The notes: generated by a model from the sequence alone, not told the origin. A DNA stretch of 64,000 bases from Pseudofrankia coriaricola (GCF_001854805.1 NZ_MBLO01000080.1:55986-119985); one strand, 5' to 3'; shown: positions 52,761 through 61,371, counted from the first letter of the stretch. Numbers and translations: made by a program.

Positions 52761-52792
52761 ACGTCGAGGTCGACGTCGACTTCGACAGTATG
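52761..52792. promoter_or_regulatory. Shared operator-like element, copy 8
   Basis: GTCGAGGTCGAC (52763-52774) followed by GTCGACTTCGACAG: TCGA blocks at six-base steps, closely matching copies 1 and 5. It is the last clear copy in the window. Confidence 0.6.
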
Positions 52793-52850
52793 GCATACGC
52801 CAGGCTCGACCGCGCGCGCTCGACCCGGCCAGACCGGACACCACCGAACA

Positions 52851-52877
52851 CAGCACCGAACAGCACCGAACAGCACC
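52851..52877. repeat. 10-bp tandem repeat
   Basis: CAGCACCGAA is repeated in tandem (52851-52860, 52861-52870) with a partial third copy. No function is seen. Confidence 0.7.
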
Positions 52878-53087
52878 CCGGAACCACCGAGGGCCCACCG
52901 CGCCCCGACGTGAGCTTGACCCCCTGATCACGGACACCTCGCCTGAGCCGGCGCCGTGCCCGCTCCGCCACCCCACGATCATCCGACCCGTCGCTGTCCC
53001 AGCCCGGGGAGCGGGCCGGCGGGCCAACCACAACGGGCAGACCACGCCGGCTACCGCCCTGACCAAGCTGGATCAGCGCTCGCTAAG

Positions 53088-53104
53088 TTCGATTTGTCAT
53101 CGAA
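53088..53104. promoter_or_regulatory. Inverted repeat upstream of the methyltransferase
   Basis: TTCGAT-TTGTC-ATCGAA is a perfect 6-bp inverted repeat ending a few bases before the GGAGG of the gene at 53119. It could be an operator or a hairpin affecting ribosome access. Confidence 0.45.
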
Positions 53105-53118
53105 ACGTGGAGGTAGGG

Positions 53119-53973
53119 ATGTCACCGTCCGAGCCAGCCGCGAGGTCGCCGGAACGGACCGACCCCACCTGGCTGCCGGCCGAGATCGACACCTCGACCG
53201 CGCACCCGGCTCGGCGCTACGACTACTGGCTCGGCGGCAAGGACAACTTCAAGGCCGACCGTGAGTCCGGGGATGCCGTGGCCGCCGCGTTCCCCGAGGT
53301 GCGGACCGCCGCGATCGAGAACCGGGCGTTCATGCGCCGGGTCGCGCGGTTCCTCGCCGGCGAGGCCGGGATCGACCAGTTCCTTGACATCGGCACGGGC
53401 ATCCCCACCTCGCCGAACCTGCACGAGATCGCCCAGTCGTTCAACCCCACGGCGAGGGTCGTCTACGTCGACAACGACCCGATCGTGCTCGCGCACGCGC
53501 GCGCCCGCCTGGACTCCGACCCGAACGGGTCCACCGCCTACCTGGACGCGGACATCCGCCGGCCCGACGACATCCTCGGTCATCCCGACGTCCGCCAGGC
53601 GCTGGACTACTCCAGGCCGCTGGCGCTGATGGTCGTGGCCGTTCTGCACTTCGTCCCGGATGCCGACGACCCATACAGGGTGGTGTCGCGCCTGGTCTCC
53701 GAGCTGCCGTCGGGCAGCTATGTCGTGCTGTCCCACGCGACCAGCGACTTCATGCCGCCGAGCACCGCGACAGGCGTAAACGACGCCGACACAGCCACAA
53801 AGGTCACGTTCCAGTTCCGCGGACGCGACGAGTTCGCCCGGTTCTTCGACGGCCTTGAGTTCGTGCCCCCGGGAATCACCTCCGTCGCCCACTGGCGCGC
53901 CGACGATGAAAGCCAGCCCCGCCCCACCGCCGCCGAGACCGCCGTCTACGGTGCGGTCGCCCGCGTCCCGTAG
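53119..53973 (+). CDS. S-adenosylmethionine-dependent methyltransferase, PF04672 (DUF574) type
   Basis: 284 residues. The actinomycete-specific pattern is complete: HPARRYDYWLGGKDNFKADR, AFMRRVARFLAGEAGIDQFL, DIGTGIPTSPNLHEIAQ for SAM binding, RVVYVDNDPIVLAHARARL, and YVVLSHATSDF. These proteins occur in many copies in actinomycetes; substrates are unknown. ATG 53119 has GGAGG 7 bases upstream; the open sequence before it is intergenic. Confidence 0.92.
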   Translation: MSPSEPAARSPERTDPTWLPAEIDTSTAHPARRYDYWLGGKDNFKADRESGDAVAAAFPEVRTAAIENRAFMRRVARFLAGEAGIDQFLDIGTGIPTSPNLHEIAQSFNPTARVVYVDNDPIVLAHARARLDSDPNGSTAYLDADIRRPDDILGHPDVRQALDYSRPLALMVVAVLHFVPDADDPYRVVSRLVSELPSGSYVVLSHATSDFMPPSTATGVNDADTATKVTFQFRGRDEFARFFDGLEFVPPGITSVAHWRADDESQPRPTAAETAVYGAVARVP

Positions 53974-54276
53974 CCGCGGCGGCCGGCCGATCACCGGCCT
54001 TCTCGGCCTCACCCCGCCGGGCGTATCCGGCGGGACGTACCTGAGTTGCTTGGCGTCCGTCGTCCAGCGCGCGGGCGACAAGGACCGGGATGTCGATCGA
54101 GTTGTGGCGTGATTTGTCGCCTGTCCGGGCGGAGCGGGACGCGGGATGATGCTGCCTGTCGCGCAGCTGACGCCGACCTTGAAGCTCTGCTGGTGCGTGG
54201 GAGTCTTGCGACGTCGATCGGCGCGGGGCCGCATCCACATCGGGTGGGTGGTCCCGGCGCACCGCTGGAGGCGAGT
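53974..54276. other. Intergenic region before the TPR gene
   Basis: 303 bases. A GGCCGG...CCGGCC hairpin near 53986-54000 may end the methyltransferase transcript. Both strands show open but unrecognised coding-like stretches; none has a start or a family I can support. Confidence 0.4.
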
Positions 54277-55158
54277 GTGGCGGTCTACTACTGTTCCGCC
54301 TATTTCTGCGACCGGATGATCTCGGTCTCGATGATGCCCGGGGGCAACCCGGTGGCCCACGCCAACCCGGGATCGTTCGCCGGCCAGCACATGATCTGCG
54401 GCGACTGCAAACGCCGCTTCTGCCACCAGTGTGTGCAGGCGAAGGCGCGGTGGTTCGACGCCGCGCTGTGCCCCCGGTGTCTCGGCACACTCACCGACCC
54501 CGCCGACTGGCCGCAGGTCAAGGACCGGGCCATACCGGCTGAGATCGACCTCGTCGAGCGAGGCAACGAGCTGGCCCGCTCCGGCCGCGACACCGAGGCG
54601 CTCGCCGCGTTTACCGAGGCGATCGAGCTGCGGCCGCGCTACATCGACGCGCACTTCTACCAGGGCCTGATGCTCAACGATCTCGGCCGTACAGACGAGG
54701 CAGCCACCGCCTACCGCCAGGCCCTCGGAATCGACCCGGGCCACCTCGGCACCCTGCTCAACCTGGAGCGGCTGTACTTGCGGCGTGACCAGCTGGACGA
54801 GGCGCTGGCCGTCTGCGAGCAGACATTGCGTTCAGAGCCGAACTTCGTGCTCGGCCACCTCGACAAAGCGGTCGTCCTGCACCTGATGAACCGCCTCGAC
54901 GAGGCCCTGGCCGCCTGCACGCGCGGCCTGGAGATCGAGCGCGACGGCACGGGAGTCGGCTCGCTGCCAGACCGGACCAACCGTGCCACCGGCCAGAGCA
55001 TCAAGGCGGCGATCCTGCTCGACCTCGGCCAGCACGCCGAGGCGCTGGCTGCGGTCGACGCCGCGATCGCTGGCGGCGGCGCGACCCCGATCGACCGCCA
55101 GAACCGCGGCGAAATCCTGGAAGCCCTCGCTCGTCACGAGGAAACCCGGCGTGCCTGA
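54277..55158 (+). CDS. TPR protein with N-terminal Cys-rich zinc-binding motif
   Basis: 293 residues. The first 70 residues contain paired cysteines (YYCSAYFCDR, CGDCKRRFCHQCVQAK, LCPRCLG) that fit a zinc ribbon or B-box-like domain. Tetratricopeptide repeats follow: NELARSGRDTEALAAFTEAI, YQGLMLNDLGRTDEAATAYR, LYLRRDQLDEALAVCEQTLR and so on to the C-terminus. It is likely a protein-interaction scaffold; no enzyme domain is present. GTG 54277 with GGAGG upstream is chosen because it starts just before the first Cys pair. Convergent with the cupin gene. Confidence 0.78.
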   Translation: MAVYYCSAYFCDRMISVSMMPGGNPVAHANPGSFAGQHMICGDCKRRFCHQCVQAKARWFDAALCPRCLGTLTDPADWPQVKDRAIPAEIDLVERGNELARSGRDTEALAAFTEAIELRPRYIDAHFYQGLMLNDLGRTDEAATAYRQALGIDPGHLGTLLNLERLYLRRDQLDEALAVCEQTLRSEPNFVLGHLDKAVVLHLMNRLDEALAACTRGLEIERDGTGVGSLPDRTNRATGQSIKAAILLDLGQHAEALAAVDAAIAGGGATPIDRQNRGEILEALARHEETRRA

Positions 55159-55288
55159 CCGTTCGCTCACCTGGCGCCGGTGCGCTGGCCGACCAATGCC
55201 CGCGAGGTCGAGCGCCATGAATCGCATGAACAGCTCCCGACGGAACGCCCGCCTACCGCTACTTCCCAGTCGGCGGGCCCTGCTGCCG

Positions 55289-55726
55289 TCAGTTGGTGCG
55301 CGAGGCTCGGCGGTCCTGACGTCGGATGAGTTCGCCCTCGTCCACGAGCGTAAGCATCGGTTTGCCCGGTTCGCAGAGCATGGTGACGGTGAAGCGCACG
55401 GGGATGTCGTCGCGGTTGTTGCCGTCCTGGTAGTGGATGACGTCGCCACCCGGCTCCCAGAACGCCTCGCCGGCCCGGACGACGCGCGCCGGCTCGCCTT
55501 CGAGCTCGAACACCATCTCGCCGGCCAGCACATAGCCGAAGGCCGGTCCGGAGTGCCGATGCGGAGGGGTACCAGGGTCGCCCGGTGGGAACTCGACGAC
55601 GATGGTCATCGCGTGCGCACCCGCCGGGATGAAAGGAGGCTCCGCCTCCTGCACCACGGTGATCGCTGACCGCCACGCGTCCGATCGCGGCTTCTGCCGG
55701 GCGGTCGTCGACTCAATGTCCGACAT
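55289..55726 (-). CDS. Cupin-domain protein
   Basis: 145 residues with one cupin barrel: GTPPHRHSGPAFGYVLAGEM matches motif 1 (two His and the later Glu), and EPGGDVIHYQDGNN matches motif 2 with its His. Metal binding is therefore possible. Small cupins like this act as isomerases, dioxygenases or sensors; the sequence does not decide. ATG 55726 follows GGAGGT directly. Monocistronic. Confidence 0.83.
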   Translation of the reverse strand: MSDIESTTARQKPRSDAWRSAITVVQEAEPPFIPAGAHAMTIVVEFPPGDPGTPPHRHSGPAFGYVLAGEMVFELEGEPARVVRAGEAFWEPGGDVIHYQDGNNRDDIPVRFTVTMLCEPGKPMLTLVDEGELIRRQDRRASRTN

Positions 55727-55782
55727 AGAAAGACCTCCAGATCCGCACATGAAAGACGATCACCACGCATCGAACTGTTGAT

Positions 55783-56223
55783 CTATTCTTTCGTTACCGA
55801 CCGGCGATTCGACTGCCGACGCCGCCAACGGTGGAAATATATGCCGCTTACGGTAACGAACACCACGAGCCAAGGTAGCCATAGGGTATCCGTGGTGTGA
55901 TGAGCAAAGCAGCCGTCGATGTCCTGCGATTGATAGCAGCCGGCGAAGTTCCTGCGCGCCCACCATTCTTGAAGCGGATAGGCGACGATGAGATCCGCGC
56001 AGAGGCCGGATACCGCGCCGAGCGCGGCCCCACGCACTATAGCCGTTTCCCGTGGAATTCCCCAGTCTTCCACCCGGTAGCTTGCAAGCAACAGCAATGT
56101 CAGCGTAATTCCAAGAATTATCGAGAGGGCTCTCCATGGACCGGATGCCAGGATAAGCGCGAGAAAGGCGGCCAGCGCGGTTCCCATCAGCGCCCCTGGG
56201 TCGATCCCCGCTTCCTGGCTCAT
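55783..56223 (-). CDS. Small membrane protein, lower GC
   Basis: 146 residues, unrecognised. Hydrophobic helices lie at about 11-27 (ALMGTALAAFLALILASG), 31-48 (ALSIILGITLTLLLLASY), about 64-82, and at the C-terminus (LWLPWLVVFVTVSGIYF), before a basic tail HRWRRRQSNRR. A Cys pair (GCYQSQDIDGCF) sits in a loop. Its codons use A/T in third positions far more than the neighbours (runs such as GAAATATATGCC), so it may have been acquired by transfer. There is no partner gene in the same unit. Confidence 0.7.
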   Translation of the reverse strand: MSQEAGIDPGALMGTALAAFLALILASGPWRALSIILGITLTLLLLASYRVEDWGIPRETAIVRGAALGAVSGLCADLIVAYPLQEWWARRNFAGCYQSQDIDGCFAHHTTDTLWLPWLVVFVTVSGIYFHRWRRRQSNRRSVTKE

Positions 56224-56369
56224 TTCTCCCCGCTACTAAGTGAACGCGCCCCGCACTCGCGGCCCCGAGAATAGCGGAGGCGGTGCGTGCCTGCCGGGCA
56301 GTTACGTCGTGAGGAGCCCGGGCGTGCGGAGCCGCCGCCGGCTTGGCGATCAGATGGCCGGGTCGGCGG

Positions 56370-57797
56370 TCAGATCGCCAGCGTCGGGGTGGAGGGGGTG
56401 CGGTGGGGCTGCGGGTGGTAGACGCGCCAGGCGGCGGTGAGGCGGCGGACGGCTTCGCTGAGGTCTTCCGGCGTGGCGAGGAAGTGCAGGCGCAGGTATT
56501 CGTGGCTGCCCACGCCCGCGTCCAGGCCGGTGCCCGGGAGGATCGCGATGCCGTGGCGCAGCGCTGTCTGGGCGAACGAGGTGCCGTCGCCGCGGGGAAG
56601 GCGGACCCACAGCGTCTGGCCGCCGGGCACAGCGGGCGCGTCCCAGTCGGGGAGGTGGCGGGCGAGCTCGGCGCGCAGGTGGTCGTGGCGGGCCTGTCGC
56701 CGCGCGGCCTCGCGGCGTTGGATGGCGTCGAGGTGCCCGAGCAGGTCGGCGGCGGCGAGCTGGGCGGGGATGTTGCCGCCGAGGTCGTGTACCGCTCGTA
56801 GCCGGCCCAGCCGGGTGATGAGCGGCACCGGGGCACGTACCCAGCCGATTCGCAGGCCACCCCAGACAGCCTTGCTCAGCGACCCGATCGTGATCACCTG
56901 GTCGTCGTGGGCTGCCAGCGGCGGTGGTGGCTGCTGGGCACCGGGGAAGCCGAGGTCGGCGAGGGCCTCGTCGTCGATGAGGGCGACGCCCGCGGCGGCG
57001 GCGGTCCGGGCGAGGCGCTGTCGGCGCAGGGTGGGCAGGACCGCGCCGGTGGGGTTGTGGAAGGAGGCGATCACGTAGGCGAGGGCGGACCGGTGCTCGG
57101 CGGCCGCGGCCGCGAGCCCGTCGAGCCCGACCGGCAGCCCACGCGGCAGCGCGCCCTGCTCCCGGAAGGCCTCCAGCGCGCCGGGATAGGTGGGTGTCTC
57201 GACCAGTACCCGGTCGCCCGGCCGCAGCAGCGCGCGGGCCAGCAGGGACAGCGCCTGCTGCCCGCCGCTGGTGACGAGGACCCGGTCGGGTGCGGTGGGC
57301 ACGCCGCGCCGCTGGTAGCGCTCCGCGATGGCGCGGCGCAGCGCGGGGTGGCCCATCGGGTGGTAGCCGATGTCGCCGGTGATGTCGGCCAGCCGCGGCA
57401 CGGCCCGGGCGTAGGCGTCGACCAGCTCGGCGGGCGGGGCGTCGGGTGCGGCGCATGCCAGCAGGAGCACGCCGTCCCTCGGCTCGAGCAGGTGCAGGAA
57501 CGCCGGCGTCTGTGCGGTCGCCCGTGGCGGCGCGCAGGTGTCTCCGGCGACCCGGGTTCCGCTGCCCTGCCTGCGCGTGATGCGGCCTTCCACGGCCAGC
57601 AGGTCATAGGCGGTGACGACCGTGCCGCGGCCGACGGCGAGCGCCGCCGCCAGCGAGCGGTCCGGCGGGAGCCGCGACCCGGGTGGCAGTTCGCCGTCGT
57701 CGATCAGCGCCCGTATCCGCGCCGCGAGCAGCACATACAGCGGCCCGCGACCCGACGACCACCGGCCGAGGCGTTCCACCCACGCGATTGGCTCCAT
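56370..57797 (-). CDS. MocR-type transcriptional regulator (GntR HTH + aminotransferase fold)
   Basis: 475 residues. An N-terminal winged helix (PLYVLLAARIRALIDDGELP, SRLPPDRSLAAALAVGRGTV) is followed by a fold-type I PLP domain: VTSGGQQALSLLARAL, IASFHNPTGAVLP, the Asp in VALIDDEALADLGFP and the PLP Lys in SLSKAVWGGLRIGWV. MocR proteins sense PLP or amino-acid aldimines and regulate neighbouring genes. It is divergent from a PLP aminotransferase, with three GATTGG/CCAATC boxes between them, one overlapping its own start. Regulation of the neighbour is therefore very likely. Confidence 0.92.
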   Translation of the reverse strand: MEPIAWVERLGRWSSGRGPLYVLLAARIRALIDDGELPPGSRLPPDRSLAAALAVGRGTVVTAYDLLAVEGRITRRQGSGTRVAGDTCAPPRATAQTPAFLHLLEPRDGVLLLACAAPDAPPAELVDAYARAVPRLADITGDIGYHPMGHPALRRAIAERYQRRGVPTAPDRVLVTSGGQQALSLLARALLRPGDRVLVETPTYPGALEAFREQGALPRGLPVGLDGLAAAAAEHRSALAYVIASFHNPTGAVLPTLRRQRLARTAAAAGVALIDDEALADLGFPGAQQPPPPLAAHDDQVITIGSLSKAVWGGLRIGWVRAPVPLITRLGRLRAVHDLGGNIPAQLAAADLLGHLDAIQRREAARRQARHDHLRAELARHLPDWDAPAVPGGQTLWVRLPRGDGTSFAQTALRHGIAILPGTGLDAGVGSHEYLRLHFLATPEDLSEAVRRLTAAWRVYHPQPHRTPSTPTLAI

Positions 57798-57822
57798 CGG
57801 CGGTCCAATCTAGCGGGATTGG
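57786..57822. promoter_or_regulatory. MocR box cluster
   Basis: GATTGG (57786-57791), CCAATC (57805-57810) and GATTGG (57817-57822) form overlapping inverted repeats with a direct repeat 31 bases apart, about three helical turns. Such mixed repeats are typical of MocR binding sites. Confidence 0.65.
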
Positions 57823-57852
57823 CTCTACTCCGGCGGCGGGCCCCTTCCGACG

Positions 57853-58965
57853 ATGGACGCCATGACGACGTTCGCGCCCAGCGCCATCTCCGCCCTGATC
57901 GACAGCCCGGTGCGTTACGACCTGGGCGAGAGCACCTGTCCGCCGCTGAGCCTCGGCGAGCTCGTCGAACCGGCCGAGCTGAAGGATGTCGTGCTCGGCT
58001 ACGGCACCACGCGCGGTGACGACGAGCTGCGGGGGCTGATCGCCGCGGATGCCGGGGTCAGCGCCGACGAGGTGCTGGTGACGGTCGGCGCGATCGAGGC
58101 GATGTTCCTGCTCACCCAGGCGACCTGCGCGCCGGGCGACCGGGTCGCCCTGGTCACGCCGTGCTTCCCGCCCGCCCGCGGCGTTCCGCAAGGCCTGGGC
58201 GCCCGGGTGGATCTGGTGGCGTCGTCGTTCGACGACGGCTACCGGCTCCCGCTCGACGCGCTCACCGAGACGCTCACCGAGCGGACCCGGCTGGTGTCGG
58301 TCGCCTCGCCGCAGAACCCGTCGGGCGTCCGGCTCACCGACGACGAGGTGCGCGCCCTGCTCGCCGCGGTGGCCGACCGCGCGCCCGGCGCGGTCGTCCT
58401 GGTCGACGAGACCTACCGTGAGTCCACCTACGGCGACGCGCCAGTCCCGCCGTCCGCCGCGGCCCGGTCGGCGCGGGTCGTCACCTGCTCGTCGTTGTCC
58501 AAGGCCCACGGCGCGCCGGGGCTACGGCTCGGCTGGCTGACCACCACCGACGCCGACCTGTCCGAACGCCTGCGCGAGGCCAAATTCGTCACCACGATCG
58601 CCTGCCCCACCCTCGACGAGCTACTGGCCGTGCACCTGCTGCGCCAGCGGACCGCGATCCTCGCGCCCCACGCCCGGCGGCTGGAGCGTGCGCTCGCCGA
58701 GTTGTCGGCCTGGGCACGGGACCAGCCCGTGGAGGTCGTCCGGCCGGACGGCGGGGCCATCTGCTGCCTGCGCCTGCCCACTGACCGGTTCCCGGACGGC
58801 GCGGTCGCCGGCTTCTACGCCCGCCTCGCCACGCTCGAGACCCGGGTTGCGCCGGGCTCCTGGTTCGGCGAGCACGACCGGGTGTTCCGGGTCGGCTTCG
58901 GCCACCTGGCGGCCCACGACTTCAGCGCGGCACTCGACCGGCTCGCCGCCGCCCTCGCCGGCTGA
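57853..58965 (+). CDS. Class I/II PLP-dependent aminotransferase
   Basis: 370 residues. Motifs: VLVTVGAIEAMFLLTQA, VSVASPQNPSGVRL, the Asp in VVLVDETYRESTYG, the PLP Lys in SSLSKAHGAPGLRLGWL, and the C-terminal Arg region VFRVGFGHLA. It transfers an amino group between an amino acid and a keto acid, or performs a related PLP reaction; the substrate is not evident. ATG 57853; ATG 57862 is close behind. Probably regulated by the divergent MocR protein. Confidence 0.9.
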   Translation: MDAMTTFAPSAISALIDSPVRYDLGESTCPPLSLGELVEPAELKDVVLGYGTTRGDDELRGLIAADAGVSADEVLVTVGAIEAMFLLTQATCAPGDRVALVTPCFPPARGVPQGLGARVDLVASSFDDGYRLPLDALTETLTERTRLVSVASPQNPSGVRLTDDEVRALLAAVADRAPGAVVLVDETYRESTYGDAPVPPSAAARSARVVTCSSLSKAHGAPGLRLGWLTTTDADLSERLREAKFVTTIACPTLDELLAVHLLRQRTAILAPHARRLERALAELSAWARDQPVEVVRPDGGAICCLRLPTDRFPDGAVAGFYARLATLETRVAPGSWFGEHDRVFRVGFGHLAAHDFSAALDRLAAALAG

Positions 58966-58996
58966 GGCTCCCCGCGGGCCCCGCAACTGGTCTTCG

Positions 58997-59018
58997 GCGC
59001 CGGAGACGACGCCGGCGC
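58997..59018 (+). terminator. Possible terminator after the aminotransferase
   Basis: GCGCCGG (58997-59003) and CCGGCGC (59012-59018) form a 7-bp stem 31 bases after the stop codon. It is modest in strength and has no T run. Confidence 0.4.
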
Positions 59019-59157
59019 TCCCGAACCCTCCGATGAATACCGTCACCACCGAATTTACGGCAGAGCCGATCTTGAAACGTTTCCCAGGCAGGGCCGAACG
59101 TCGGGCACTCCCTCGGAAAGCAGCGCCAGATTTCCCAGTCGACACCGTCAGCTCATT

Positions 59158-59178
59158 CTCGATCACATTGATGTCGAG
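59158..59178. promoter_or_regulatory. Inverted repeat upstream of the SDR gene
   Basis: CTCGA...TCGAG arms enclose ATCACATTGATG in an AT-rich patch 75-96 bases before the SDR start at 59254. It resembles the looser copy 6 of the shared element, but too weakly to count as a member. Confidence 0.4.
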
Positions 59179-59253
59179 TTATCATGTAGCCTAACTGCAC
59201 ACGGCTGATCTCATTCCCGTTCAACGTCACCGCCGACGGAAAGGGAACGGTCC

Positions 59254-60030
59254 ATGTCCCGCACCTACGTGGTCACTGGCGCTGCCTCCGGTATCGGTCG
59301 GGCCACCGCCGACCTCCTCCTCGGTCAGGGCGCAACCGTGATCGGTGTCGATCTGAAGCACACCGAGGTCACGGTCGACCTGGCCACCAGGGCGGGGCGG
59401 GGGGAATTGGTCGACCGGGTTCGCCAGCTCACCGGGGGCCGGCTGGATGCGCTTGTCGCCTGTGCCGGCATTTCCCAACGCGATCCGCGGACGGTGCGCG
59501 TCAATTTCTTCGGCGCCGTCGCCACCATCGCCGGTCTGCGTCCGTTGCTGGCCGCGGGCACGAGCCCGGCCGCGGTCGTCGTCAACTCGCTGGCCTGCGT
59601 GCATCCGGCCGAACCGGCGGTCGTGGCCGGCTGCCTCGCCGCGGACGAGCCGGCCGCCGTTACCGCCGCGCAAGCCGCCGTCGACCGTGGCGAGGGACAT
59701 CTCCTCTACACGTCGTCCAAGGTGGCGTTGGCCCGCTGGGTCCGGCGCAACGCCGCCACCGACGACTGGGCTGGCGCTGGCATCCCGCTGAACGCGGTCG
59801 CGCCGGGCATCGTCCGAACCGCGATGACCCGCCACCTCGACGATGACGACGCCGCCCGCGAGGAACTGGACAGGGCCGTGCCCATGCCGCTTCGAGGACA
59901 CGCCCGCCCCGAGCAGATCGCCCCCCTGCTGGCCTGGCTGGCCGGCCCGCAGAACAGCCATGTCACCGGGCAGGTGATCTTCGTCGATGGCGGCGCGGAC
60001 GCCGTTCTGCGTGGCGACAGCGTCTGGTAA
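59254..60030 (+). CDS. Short-chain dehydrogenase, 3-alpha-hydroxysteroid-dehydrogenase-like
   Basis: 258 residues: YVVTGAASGIGRATADLL, GVDLKHTEVTVDLATRAGRG, ALVACAGIS, the Ser in VVVNSLACVHPAE, then HLLYTSSKVALARWVRR with Tyr and Lys, NAVAPGIVRTAM, and VTGQVIFVDGG. The short GVDLKHTEVTVDL segment and YTSSK are those of 3-alpha-HSD/carbonyl-reductase-like SDRs that act on steroids and other cyclic ketones. It is convergent with the P450 operon, only 4 bases separating the two stop codons, so the transcripts overlap. Confidence 0.88.
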   Translation: MSRTYVVTGAASGIGRATADLLLGQGATVIGVDLKHTEVTVDLATRAGRGELVDRVRQLTGGRLDALVACAGISQRDPRTVRVNFFGAVATIAGLRPLLAAGTSPAAVVVNSLACVHPAEPAVVAGCLAADEPAAVTAAQAAVDRGEGHLLYTSSKVALARWVRRNAATDDWAGAGIPLNAVAPGIVRTAMTRHLDDDDAAREELDRAVPMPLRGHARPEQIAPLLAWLAGPQNSHVTGQVIFVDGGADAVLRGDSVW

Positions 60031-60034
60031 GCGG

Positions 60035-61348
60035 TCAGGCGGGGGTCAGCCGTACGGGGAGCGCGGAGACGCCGCGGACGGAGAGGTGCGGCCGATAGGG
60101 CAGTGGTTCCGCGGCGATCTCGATTCGCTCGACCCGGTCGAGCAGCGCCGCCAGCATGATCTCCGCCTCAAGCCGGGCCAGCGGCGCCCCGAGGCAGTAG
60201 TGGATGCCCAGTCCGAAACCGAGATGGCGCGCGGCCGGTCCGGCGTAGCGGGTGATGTCGAACCGGTCAGGGTCCGGGAACACCTCGGGGTCACGCTGGG
60301 CGCCGGCCAACAGGGCGATGACGCCGTCTCCGGCCCGCAGCGTCTGCCCGCCAAGGTCCACGTCGGCCAGCACCGTGCGCCCCACATACTGGATCTGCGG
60401 GTCGAACCGCAGGGTCTCCTCGATCGTCGCGGGCACGAGCGCGCGGTCGGCCCGCAGAGTGGCGTACTGCTCGGGATCCCGGGCGAGCGCGAGGACGGCG
60501 TTGGCGACAAGGTTGACGGTCGTCTCGTAGCCGGCGACCAGCAGCAGCACGCACAGGTCGAGCAGCTCGCGATCCGACAGCCGGTCATCCTGCTCCTGGA
60601 CGGCGACGAGGTCGCTCAGCAGGTCGTCGGCGGGCGCGGCACGACGCTTCGCGATCAGGTCGCCGAAGTAGTCGACGAACCCGCGGGTCGCCTCGGTCCG
60701 CTGGATCCGTTCCGGGGGAGACAGCAGCTGGTCGGGGTCCAGCCCGCGGGTGAGCGCGGACGCCCAGTCGCCGAAGACCACCTCGTCGCGAGGCGGCACG
60801 CCGAGCAGCGTGCAGATGACCCGCAGCGGGACAGGCCGGGCGAAGGACCCGACGAGGTCGACCTCACCGCGCCCGACGGCGTCGTCGAGCAGGTCGGCGG
60901 CAAGCTGGCGGGCCAGCGGGCCGAACCGGGCGATGCGCCCCGCGGTGAACGCCTTGCTGACCAGCCGGCGCAGCCGGGTGTGGGTCGGCGGGTTCGCCCG
61001 CAGCATCGACCGCAGCCCCTCGTCGGCCTCGGTGTCCACGCGGAAGGCGCTGTCGGCCATCGACACGTGCCCGACGGCCGGATCCTGCAGGACCCGCATG
61101 CAGTCCGCGTATCGGGTGACCACCGCGATGCGCGGTGACCCCGGGTACAGCCAGTGGAAGCGTCCCGCCTCCAGCAGCGCCCGGTAGGCCGGGTAGGGGT
61201 CCGACCGCTTGCGCGAGTCGAAGATGTCGAGCGCCCGCGCACCCCCCGCGACTGTGGCGTCCGGCCCGGGGACTTCGGCCGGCCCCACAGCGCCACCGGC
61301 CTCCGGCGCGACGTCGGCATCGATCAGATCGCTGGATTCGGTCGTCAT
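60035..61348 (-). CDS. Cytochrome P450
   Basis: 437 residues. The heme loop is LGFGLGIHYCLGAPLARLEA, the I-helix motif LLVAGYETTVNLVANAV and the ExxR motif IEETLRFDP; the N-terminal 40 residues are an Ala/Gly-rich leader. It resembles CYP107-type macrolide and polyketide hydroxylases. ATG 61348 lies 23 bases after the stop of the next P450, so the two are cotranscribed. No ferredoxin gene is in sight. Confidence 0.93.
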   Translation of the reverse strand: MTTESSDLIDADVAPEAGGAVGPAEVPGPDATVAGGARALDIFDSRKRSDPYPAYRALLEAGRFHWLYPGSPRIAVVTRYADCMRVLQDPAVGHVSMADSAFRVDTEADEGLRSMLRANPPTHTRLRRLVSKAFTAGRIARFGPLARQLAADLLDDAVGRGEVDLVGSFARPVPLRVICTLLGVPPRDEVVFGDWASALTRGLDPDQLLSPPERIQRTEATRGFVDYFGDLIAKRRAAPADDLLSDLVAVQEQDDRLSDRELLDLCVLLLVAGYETTVNLVANAVLALARDPEQYATLRADRALVPATIEETLRFDPQIQYVGRTVLADVDLGGQTLRAGDGVIALLAGAQRDPEVFPDPDRFDITRYAGPAARHLGFGLGIHYCLGAPLARLEAEIMLAALLDRVERIEIAAEPLPYRPHLSVRGVSALPVRLTPA

Positions 61349-61371
61349 GTCGCAGTCCCTCGCGGAGCTGG

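Larger units (their letters stand above)
52640..53118. other. Divergent intergenic region with an operator-like copy
   Basis: 479 bases between the dehydrogenase pair (minus) and the PF04672 methyltransferase (plus). It contains the operator-like element 52761-52792, tandem CAGCACCGAA units at 52851-52877, and an inverted repeat at 53088-53104 next to the methyltransferase ribosome site. No gene is seen. Confidence 0.55.

Noticed and set aside
53876..54490. Transposase remnant on the minus strand
   Set aside because: The basic, Ser/Arg-rich translation has no DDE or HTH motif that I can support.
59158..59178. Ninth member of the ATCGAYGTYRAY family
   Set aside because: The core differs at several positions; it is listed only as an inverted repeat.
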